Shown here one piece after another: positions 17,436 to 23,219 of a stretch of DNA of 64,000 nucleotides (positions within the stretch are counted from its first letter, which is position 1; every line of letters starts with the position of its first letter). The notes beneath the pieces are model-generated. The model was not told the origin of the DNA, ran no database searches, and worked only from the letters and a program-made list of their open reading frames with translations. A program made the position numbers and the translations under genes. Origin of the DNA: Faecalicatena contorta (GTDB lineage Bacteria; Bacillota; Clostridia; Lachnospirales; Lachnospiraceae); assembly GCF_021531975.1 (NCBI RefSeq), contig NZ_JAFBIY010000001.1, positions 248,001-312,000 on the forward strand. The letters run 5' to 3'.

Positions 17436-17464
17436 ATTATATAAGAATGAAGAAAAGGATACAA
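17436..17464 (-). promoter_or_regulatory. Promoter of the holin-like toxin
   Basis: On the minus strand, TTGTAT (17464-17459), a 17-bp spacer and TATAAT (17441-17436). The transcript would have a leader of about 115 nt with a CTACC/GGTAG hairpin. Confidence 0.7.
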
Positions 17465-17562
17465 GATTATTAAATAATATGTATGATATGTGAAAAGCTT
17501 TAAATGCTACCCTGGGCGTATCTGCAAGAGTATTCAGATAAATTTTTTTCGGATTAAGTTTG

Positions 17563-17685
17563 TCAGTTTAATATGTATAATACGGACATCTGCCTAGCTT
17601 TCGATAAAGCCAATAGAAGTGTTGAGATATTTCTGGTCATACCAAAAAGGGGATGGCAAAAGTGAATACGTTCACCAGTAGTCAT
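17563..17685 (-). pseudogene. Remnant of an XRE regulator
   Basis: The frame from ATG 17685 reads MTTGERIHFCHPLFGMTRN and then LSKARQMSV before a stop. The start and spacing match the N-terminus of long XRE regulators of integrative elements (MTTGERIRFFR...RGMTQKYLG...SADVR), including the one at 5452-5973, with shifts of frame and substitutions. GGGGGAGA lies upstream. It is therefore a degraded regulator that once stood divergent to the retron-like promoter. From 17464 to 17562 I see nothing else. Confidence 0.5.
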
Positions 17686-17750
17686 AATATCTCCCCCATT
17701 CAAACAGAGAGTTTTTAGAAAAATAAGTTCGTAAATAGCGAAAAAAGATA

Positions 17751-17779
17751 TTGACAAGTGAAAAAACATATTATATTAT
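17751..17779 (+). promoter_or_regulatory. Promoter of the retron-like module
   Basis: TTGACA (17751-17756), a 17-bp spacer and TATTAT (17774-17779). Transcription should begin near 17786, just before a 9-bp hairpin ACAATATGA/TCATATTGT. Confidence 0.75.
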
Positions 17780-17793
17780 AATCGTACAGCATA

Positions 17794-17973
17794 ACAATAT
17801 GATTTTTCATATTGTGGTCTAATCCCATAAAGTGGAGTGCAATAGCACTTGAGGAGCATCTTTGCATGCTCTACTGTTAGGGGCCGGCATGTTACGCAAA
17901 GACCCGTAGCACGCTGCAAGCACCGCACGCTCTGCCTCGCTCGGGAAGCTCGGCAGAGCTCAACGGATTAGAT
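17794..17973 (+). ncRNA. Candidate retron msr-msd RNA
   Basis: A noncoding block about 150-180 nt long, clearly richer in G+C than the AT-rich genes on either side. An 8-bp inverted repeat encloses it: TCTAATCC (17819-17826) and GGATTAGA (17966-17973), the arrangement of retron a1/a2 arms. Inside are hairpins GTGC-AATA-GCAC (17838-17849), GAGCAT/ATGCTC (17854-17871) and a stable GCTCTGCC/GGCAGAGC stem (about 17929-17959). It is at the 5' end of the transcript that leads to the retron-type reverse transcriptase. The role is inferred; the branching G and the msr/msd border cannot be placed by eye. Confidence 0.55.
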
Positions 17974-18052
17974 AGGTTATTCTGTATGCACCACACTTCT
18001 TTCGGGATGGAAGCTATAAACTATACAGGTAGCTTCTAAAGGAGTGAATTTA

Positions 18053-18229
18053 ATGAAAAAAATGCTGTATGTACAGAATACTCAGGTAGCACCTCGAAAA
18101 CCTGACAAAAAATCTGAGAAAAAGCGTAAAAAACTGAGAAGCAAAGTTTTTAAGATGATGTTTCGAGGGATTGAAGCTTTATGGATGCTGTTACAGATTG
18201 TTCAGTATTTGTTACAGATTTTTAAGTAA
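18053..18229 (+). CDS. Small basic-hydrophobic peptide in the retron-like operon
   Basis: A 58-residue peptide of unknown family. The first 35 residues are strongly basic (KPDKKSEKKRKKLRSKVFK), and the end is hydrophobic or amphipathic (GIEALWMLLQIVQYLLQIFK). AGGAG lies 8 bases before ATG 18053. A 7-bp stem GAAGCTA/TAGCTTC (about 18010-18036) lies just before the ribosome-binding site and could affect translation. The composition would fit membrane or nucleic-acid binding. It may be a toxin or accessory peptide, but nothing in sequence proves this. Confidence 0.55.
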   Translation: MKKMLYVQNTQVAPRKPDKKSEKKRKKLRSKVFKMMFRGIEALWMLLQIVQYLLQIFK

Positions 18230-18314
18230 GAGGATTGCTATAGGAAAACCTATCTAATTTTTGATTATTAGTCGTAAGACTTTATATATAGACTTAAGGA
18301 AAGGCGGAAAATTT

Positions 18315-18608
18315 GTGATTGGGGATACATTGAAACGAACAAGAATGATATATGGATATAAAGCATCTGAAATGAGTGAATTATTACAGATATCTAAAAG
18401 CTACCTTTCCGAGATTGAAAACAATAAAAAACAGCCTTCGTTAGAATTATTAGAAAAATACTCGGAAATCTATGGGATGAAATTATCTTCATTAATTTTA
18501 TTATCTGAAAATTATGAGGAAGCCAATAACAGCAATAAAGGTGATAAATTTATCAGAAATATGATGATAAAACTTATTGAGAAGATGACACCGGATTTGG
18601 AGGAGTAA
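18315..18608 (+). CDS. XRE family protein coupled to the reverse transcriptase
   Basis: A 97-residue protein with an N-terminal Cro/C1 helix-turn-helix (GDTLKRTRMIYGYKASEMSE, then SKSYLSEIENNKKQPSLELL) and a short helical tail ending EKMTPDLEE. I chose GTG 18315, which follows AAGGCGG; the frame is open upstream to 18261 without a ribosome-binding site. The stop TAA shares one base with the ATG of the reverse transcriptase, so the two are translationally coupled. Helix-turn-helix partners are known for some retron types; here it may be a regulator or a structural part. Confidence 0.82.
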   Translation: MIGDTLKRTRMIYGYKASEMSELLQISKSYLSEIENNKKQPSLELLEKYSEIYGMKLSSLILLSENYEEANNSNKGDKFIRNMMIKLIEKMTPDLEE

Positions 18609-19543
18609 TGGCAAAGCAATATAAGAGATATGATATTACACAGTGTGCTTTATATAAATGTATTAGTCCCTACAATTTGAAAAGGGTATTAAAGATAACA
18701 GATGAGGAATACAAAGATATTGTTAAAATTGTAAGGTATCATACATTTCAGATTGATAAAAAAGACGGAGTGGAAAAAAGAAATATTACTGCACCTGACA
18801 GAAGAATAAAGGAAATCCAAACAAGAATTCTACAGCTTCTCCAAAAAGTTGAAAGACCAGAATGGCTTATTTCTGGTGAAAAAGGAAAATGCTATATTGA
18901 TAATGGAAAGAAACATATTCATTCGAATTACTTTTTAACAATGGATATTAAAAAGTTTTATGATAATTGCGAAAGAGAATATGTTTTTCGCTTTTTTAGG
19001 GATAGATTGTTAATGGCGGGAGATTTGGCTGGATTATGTACGGATATTGTGACATATGAAGGTGGTATTCCTACTGGATGTCCTACAAGTCAGTTATTGG
19101 CATTTTATGCGTATGAAAATATGTTTAATGAAATATCTGAAGTGGCGTATAAGTATGGTTGCATATATTCGGTATATGTTGATGATATGACCTTTTCTTC
19201 AGAGGTTGCTTTCGATGTGAAGAAAATGAGAAGTGAGATTGATCAAAAACTAAGGAAATATGGACATAAGCCGAAATATAGAAAGGTGAAGTATTATTCT
19301 CATGGACAGTATGTTCCAATAACAGGAACGATTGTTACTGGAAATCACGAGTTGAAAGTTCCGAATAGACTGCAAAAGAGAGTATATGATGATTTTCAAG
19401 AAATAAAAAGTTTTGAAGGAAGAAAAGTAACTTCAGAAGAACAGAAAAAGATAAATAGTTTAAAAGGAAGGATTCAAGCTTCGGAAAATATTGAGCCAGG
19501 AAAATTCCCGGAGATAAAAAGGTTGACTAAGTTGATTGGTTAA
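18608..19543 (+). CDS. Retron-type reverse transcriptase
   Basis: A 311-residue reverse transcriptase, the usual length for retrons. Visible motifs in order: region X NGKKH at 99-103 (NAxxH type), first catalytic Asp in LTMDIKKFYDN (Asp113), GGIPTGCPTSQLL at 152-164, the catalytic YVDD at 190-193, and the retron-specific VTG at 243-245 followed by PNRLQKRVY. It would copy part of its cognate RNA into a branched or free msDNA. It overlaps the XRE gene by one base; its ribosome-binding site GGAGG lies in that gene's end. A structured RNA candidate lies upstream and an ATPase-TOPRIM gene downstream, as in antiphage retrons. Confidence 0.93.
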   Translation: MAKQYKRYDITQCALYKCISPYNLKRVLKITDEEYKDIVKIVRYHTFQIDKKDGVEKRNITAPDRRIKEIQTRILQLLQKVERPEWLISGEKGKCYIDNGKKHIHSNYFLTMDIKKFYDNCEREYVFRFFRDRLLMAGDLAGLCTDIVTYEGGIPTGCPTSQLLAFYAYENMFNEISEVAYKYGCIYSVYVDDMTFSSEVAFDVKKMRSEIDQKLRKYGHKPKYRKVKYYSHGQYVPITGTIVTGNHELKVPNRLQKRVYDDFQEIKSFEGRKVTSEEQKKINSLKGRIQASENIEPGKFPEIKRLTKLIG

Positions 19544-19603
19544 GGGGACATAGTTCATTAAACATGGAATAGGAAACAGAATCAGGGGCTGATTGAAGAT
19601 ACG

Positions 19604-19639
19604 AACAAATGATATGATTCAGAATGTAGGTCATTTGTT
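19604..19639 (+). other. Hairpin between reverse transcriptase and ATPase genes
   Basis: AACAAATGA (19604-19612) pairs perfectly with TCATTTGTT (19631-19639). A smaller stem AATCAG-GGG-CTGATT lies at about 19580-19594. No T-run follows, so it is not a standard terminator; it may be an RNA processing or regulatory structure. Confidence 0.45.
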
Positions 19640-19674
19640 TGAGGTATTAGAGTTAAGAACATGGAGAAAATATT

Positions 19675-21264
19675 ATGTATAAAATTAGAAAAATTAAATT
19701 TCAAGAGCATCCTATTTTAAAGAATCTGGAACTGGATTTTTGCGGAAAAGATGGAAAAGCACTTGATACAATAATTTTTGCTGGCGAAAACGGGACGGGA
19801 AAAAGCACAATTATAAATGTACTGTATGAAGTCGCGTCTCATACGGTTAAATATCCTGTGTTAGTTGAGTTTGAGCATAATGGAAAAGTTTTTAGTATTA
19901 GTTATTATTTAAAAGAACAAACAAATGGTAATACTATTATGTATGCTAATGATGGACAAGGAATGAATGCATATATTGCGTCTGATAATGTAAAGAACAG
20001 ATACCCGTTTAGTGGTATTTTTTCTGACGTTGATATAAATTTTCATGCAGATGATGTTTCAACTGTGACGAGTTTAACACTTGATTCGATAAAGGATAGT
20101 AGACGTTCAACAGAAAAACTGCCGACGCAAATTAATCAACTACTTGTTGATATACAGTCAACGGATGATGGGGAGCTGGCTCGTGCGTATAGAACTGCAA
20201 AAGAATTAAAAAAATCTGTTGATGACATTGTTTATCAAGAACGTATGCCTCGATTTACAACTGCATTTAATAAGATGTTTGAAGGTTTAACATATAGTCG
20301 AATAGAAAACGTGAAAGGTAAAAAATCCATTCTTTTTAAAAAGAATGGTGTAGATATTTCGATTAATAATTTGAGCTCTGGTGAAAAACAAGTAGTTTAT
20401 CGTGGTTGTTTTTTACTCAAGGATGTTAATGCAACAAATGGGGCTTTTGTGTTTATTGATGAACCAGAAATAAGTCTTCATCCAAATTGGCAAGCAAAGG
20501 TAATGGATTATTACAAAGGAATATTTACAAATTGTGGTGAACAGACTTCTCAAATTTTTGCTGTTACACATTCGCCGTTTATAATTCATAATGAAACACG
20601 AAGAAATGATAAAGTAATAATTCTTTCACGTGATGATAATGGAGATATCATTGTAAAAGATAAACCTGAATACGTTAAGTGTAATTCGATCGAAGTAGTT
20701 CAAGATGCTTTCCAAATTAACATACCGGCTGATGAACAGCCTGTTGTTTATCTGGAAGGCCGGACGGATGAAAAGTATTTTAAAAAAGCACTTGAAGTTT
20801 ATGGGTATGATGTAGGGTTTCAATTTAAGTGGATTGGATACATAGATGAAAAAGGCCAGGAGGCCAACACTGGTAAAGATGCATTGAACAAGGCTGTATC
20901 ATTTTTGACAGCCAGAAATTCTGCAGTAAAAAGTGTTTGTTTATATGACTGCGATACCAACAAACCATTAAAAGAATTCAATAATGTTATTACCTTGAGT
21001 ATTCAAAAATTCAATAATGCTGCAGGTATTAGTATAGGTATTGAAAATGCTCTTGTTTTGGATGGTATAGATGTAGAACCATATAGAAAGCAACGAAAAG
21101 AAGTTGATGGATATGGAATAGAAAAGTTAATTCCGGATTTTCAGAAAATGAAGTGTTGCGAGGATATTTGCAATCTTGATTCTGAAAAGCTCAAAATTGT
21201 TTTTAGAAACCTTAAAACAGTTATTGACCAATTGATAGAGTTGCTTGGTGATGATGTGGAATAG
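19675..21264 (+). CDS. OLD-like AAA ATPase with TOPRIM domain (probable retron effector)
   Basis: A 529-residue protein. The SMC/ABC-like ATPase part has Walker A GENGTGKST at 37-45, signature NLSSGEKQVV near 230, Walker B GAFVFIDEPEISLHPNWQ near 257-274, and switch FAVTHSPFI near 300. The C-terminal TOPRIM nuclease part has YLEGRTDEKYF near 358 and the acidic LYDCDT near 423. This matches OLD-family and retron-linked ATPase-TOPRIM proteins, which cleave nucleic acid when their guard is disturbed. It lies 131 bp after the reverse transcriptase on the same strand. The start follows GGAG. It could instead be a stand-alone OLD defence gene. Confidence 0.85.
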   Translation: MYKIRKIKFQEHPILKNLELDFCGKDGKALDTIIFAGENGTGKSTIINVLYEVASHTVKYPVLVEFEHNGKVFSISYYLKEQTNGNTIMYANDGQGMNAYIASDNVKNRYPFSGIFSDVDINFHADDVSTVTSLTLDSIKDSRRSTEKLPTQINQLLVDIQSTDDGELARAYRTAKELKKSVDDIVYQERMPRFTTAFNKMFEGLTYSRIENVKGKKSILFKKNGVDISINNLSSGEKQVVYRGCFLLKDVNATNGAFVFIDEPEISLHPNWQAKVMDYYKGIFTNCGEQTSQIFAVTHSPFIIHNETRRNDKVIILSRDDNGDIIVKDKPEYVKCNSIEVVQDAFQINIPADEQPVVYLEGRTDEKYFKKALEVYGYDVGFQFKWIGYIDEKGQEANTGKDALNKAVSFLTARNSAVKSVCLYDCDTNKPLKEFNNVITLSIQKFNNAAGISIGIENALVLDGIDVEPYRKQRKEVDGYGIEKLIPDFQKMKCCEDICNLDSEKLKIVFRNLKTVIDQLIELLGDDVE

Positions 21265-21588
21265 GTTAGGATTTAGAAACAAGATACTTCACAGTACTGA
21301 TAGATATAGAAAACATTAAATTACGTGTTTTTGTTCAGAGAAGATTAAATCTTGATAGAGGCTCTCATCATATTAGTGTAATTTGTTGTAACGGATTAGA
21401 TGACAAGATAAATTTGTTGCAAAAAGAGTCCTTTGCTTTTGGATGATCCTTTGTTATAATAATTTCATGGCAACATTCTGGCAACAGTTCATCAGAAAGC
21501 CAGTGGAAATTATGTAATAGAAGTAAAAATAAGGCTTATTGCAAGCAAAACCTTAATTAATTCCGTTAAGTTTAGGCGCGACAGAGCC
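21265..21588 (+). other. Right-end noncoding region of the element
   Basis: No supported gene: an open frame of roughly 55 codons ends at 21446 but lacks a start codon and ribosome-binding site. The stretch contains the 77-bp end repeat (21466-21542), with ATGGCAAC and TGGCAAC boxes like those at the left end, then AT-rich sequence up to the attachment core. Confidence 0.5.
21466..21542 (+). repeat. Right-end repeat, copy 1
   Basis: Starts CATGGCAACATTCTGGCAAC. It matches 26887-26963 at about 69 of 77 positions by eye. Probably the integrase arm-binding region of the element's right end. Confidence 0.75.
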
Positions 21589-21600
21589 GAGTTTGAATAG
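21589..21600 (+). repeat. attR core (12-bp direct repeat)
   Basis: GAGTTTGAATAG, identical to 5254-5265 at the end of guaA. On excision, this copy would restore guaA next to the terminator at 21631-21664. Confidence 0.85.
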
Positions 21601-21630
21601 TAGGCGGTGGCTTACGAGTACTATGATTAT

Positions 21631-21664
21631 CCCACAAGTTCATTGTGAACTTGTGGGGTTTTTG
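21631..21664 (+). terminator. Original guaA terminator, now displaced
   Basis: CCCACAAGTTCA (21631-21642) pairs perfectly with TGAACTTGTGGG (21646-21657), followed by GTTTTT. It lies 30 bp after attR, so it is the likely native terminator of guaA before insertion. Confidence 0.85.
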
Positions 21665-21806
21665 ATATGATAAAAAATATAAGGGTTGGTGGTAATGCGA
21701 AGTCGAGAAATTCACATATGCAGACAATGTTAAGAAGGCTAGGCTTTGGACATAATAACGGATCTGGTTTTCTACGATTCTTGATACTTGGGAGGTGGAT
21801 TGAAAT

Positions 21807-22397
21807 ATGAGCACATCATATAGTATTTATCGTTTTGCAAAACCGACAAAGCATGAATTGGCGGGTATAGATTATTTTTCAGAATATGATTCGTTCCCAA
21901 TTTATGATTCGAATGGAGAGCAGACGAATGAGCGTATAAGGCTATTCCGAAGCACAGATGGAGAAACTGCGAATCTCATAAACAGTAAATTTGTACAAGG
22001 TATTGTACTTCCACAAGAAGTTACAGATTATGAAGAGCTATTCAGGGAAATGGGCTTTAATGAAAAGACAGTATCGGAAAAACAAGTTCATATAAAAAGC
22101 AGTGATGGATACACAATGGAATATACGGATGGAGAACAGGTAAAACAGATTAAGTTTGATGATTTGAATTTTTATCAGAGGATTATTCAAACGGAGTGTA
22201 TGGCGGTAAAAATGGAATGCTTGTGGAATAGTGACGATGTGTATTGCTACCTTGATAAAAAGCGTGTTTTGGAATATATACCTGCACTGCAAGAATACCG
22301 ATTTGTCCCAGTAAGTAATAGTGTATTAGCAAAAGCAGAAATTCCTTTTTTGATATTTGAAAGATATAGAGGAAAATGCTTTATTGAGATGTATTAA
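21807..22397 (+). CDS. Hypothetical protein
   Basis: A 196-residue soluble protein that I do not recognise. It begins STSYSIYRFAKPTKHELAGI and is rich in aromatic and acidic residues, with a central KIKFDDLNFYQR-like stretch and a C-terminal EIPFLIFERYRGK. GGGAGGTGG lies upstream of the ATG. It is the first gene outside the intact element, in a run of small unknown genes before the primase-helicase gene, and may belong to the older island's cargo. Confidence 0.6.
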   Translation: MSTSYSIYRFAKPTKHELAGIDYFSEYDSFPIYDSNGEQTNERIRLFRSTDGETANLINSKFVQGIVLPQEVTDYEELFREMGFNEKTVSEKQVHIKSSDGYTMEYTDGEQVKQIKFDDLNFYQRIIQTECMAVKMECLWNSDDVYCYLDKKRVLEYIPALQEYRFVPVSNSVLAKAEIPFLIFERYRGKCFIEMY

Positions 22398-22450
22398 GAT
22401 ATGTATACAGGAATCTATGTGTATAAGTGAAGGAAGGTAGAAGAGATAAA

Positions 22451-22669
22451 ATGGACGAATATTCAAGAATTTTAATTGAAGAATACTGTATGAACCATAA
22501 TTCGGCAAAGAGCAAACGCTTGTACAAACTGGTGCAAAAGTCATATGACATTAATGCCGAATTTACTGAAGGTGATGGACTTTTTATAGAGAAGGTTATT
22601 GCTCAGGAAGAAGATGCTCAGTTAAAGAAGGCCTTTGAAGATTTAAATGGTTTTATGTTTGGATGGTAA
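22451..22669 (+). CDS. Hypothetical small protein
   Basis: A 72-residue acidic, largely helical protein (MDEYSRILIEEYCMNHNSAK...). The family is not recognised. I chose ATG 22451 over 22427; both have only weak ribosome-binding sites (GAAGGAAGG lies before the earlier one). It overlaps the DUF1016 remnant downstream by 7 bp. The function is unknown. Confidence 0.5.
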   Translation: MDEYSRILIEEYCMNHNSAKSKRLYKLVQKSYDINAEFTEGDGLFIEKVIAQEEDAQLKKAFEDLNGFMFGW

Positions 22670-22890
22670 CCCAACAGGAATTTAACAGACGTGGCTTATA
22701 TAGTCCGAAGAAATTTTATGGGACTTACTGCGATGATGAATTTGTGTCAGCACTGCTGACACAAATTAGTTGGAGCGATCATCTTGCGGTTATGTCCAAG
22801 GCAAAAACCGCAGAGAAGGGACATTTTTATATGACGTTTTGCACCAAAGAAGAATTATCATTTCATCAGAAAAGATACGAGGGGATTTAA
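22663..22890 (+). pseudogene. Fragment of a DUF1016 (YhcG-type) nuclease gene
   Basis: The 75 codons encode GLYSPKKFYGTYCDDEFVSA and LTQISWSDHLAVMSKAKT, followed by a short degraded tail. This matches the middle of DUF1016 proteins (Y..MRQFYE.Y, ISWSHNL..L.KCK), which normally run beyond 330 residues with a C-terminal PD-(D/E)xK nuclease domain. The N-terminal helices and the whole nuclease domain are missing, so this is a remnant. Confidence 0.65.
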
Positions 22891-22892
22891 TT

Positions 22893-23219
22893 ATGAAATC
22901 AGCAGAAGAAATAACAGCAGTTAATGTATTCAATCCTAATGTCCGAAAAATAAGATGTGTAGAAAATGAACTTGATTATTTGGACGATGGAACAGTTTTT
23001 TGTGAAGATAATCTTGAGAAAGGAAAAATCTACACATTTATCAGGGGAGAAATGAAATCATACGGTGCAATGGTATTTCTAAAAGAAATTTCCAGTCAAT
23101 ATGGTTTTCAATCCTGTTTATTTGAAGAACTTGAGCCTTATAACAGACAAATTGTAGCGGAAGGGTATGCAAAGTGGTTGAAAAAAGAATTGGAAATGGC
23201 TGAGGAGAATAATGGCTAA
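22893..23219 (+). CDS. Hypothetical protein preceding the primase-helicase
   Basis: A 108-residue protein with no recognised family. It starts MKSAEEITAVNVFNPNVRKI and ends in a charged helix (YAKWLKKELEMAEENNG). ATG 22893 follows GAGGGG. Its last 8 bases overlap the start of the primase-helicase gene, so the two are probably co-translated and may be functionally linked. Confidence 0.6.
   Translation: MKSAEEITAVNVFNPNVRKIRCVENELDYLDDGTVFCEDNLEKGKIYTFIRGEMKSYGAMVFLKEISSQYGFQSCLFEELEPYNRQIVAEGYAKWLKKELEMAEENNG

Larger units (their letters stand above)
5254..21600 (+). mobile_element. Integrative mobilizable element in guaA (about 16.3 kb)
   Basis: The element is bounded by a perfect direct repeat GAGTTTGAATAG at 5254-5265 (the guaA 3' end) and 21589-21600. 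The intact guaA-type terminator (21631-21664) now lies just outside the right repeat, as expected if the element was inserted between guaA and its terminator. Inside are a divergent XRE repressor, excisionase, tyrosine integrase, MobC-like protein, CHC2 protein, VapE-type helicase and MobA/MobL relaxase. With a relaxase but no conjugative secretion genes, it should be mobilizable in trans rather than self-transmissible. Cargo spans about 12.1-21.3 kb. Confidence 0.87.

Noticed and set aside
19675-21264. ATPase as a Septu PtuA-type protein with an HNH partner
   Set aside because: The gene carries its own TOPRIM domain, and no HNH gene follows before the attachment site.
21275-21446. Open frame between the ATPase gene and attR
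   Set aside because: No start codon or ribosome-binding site; its length is within chance for such a sequence.
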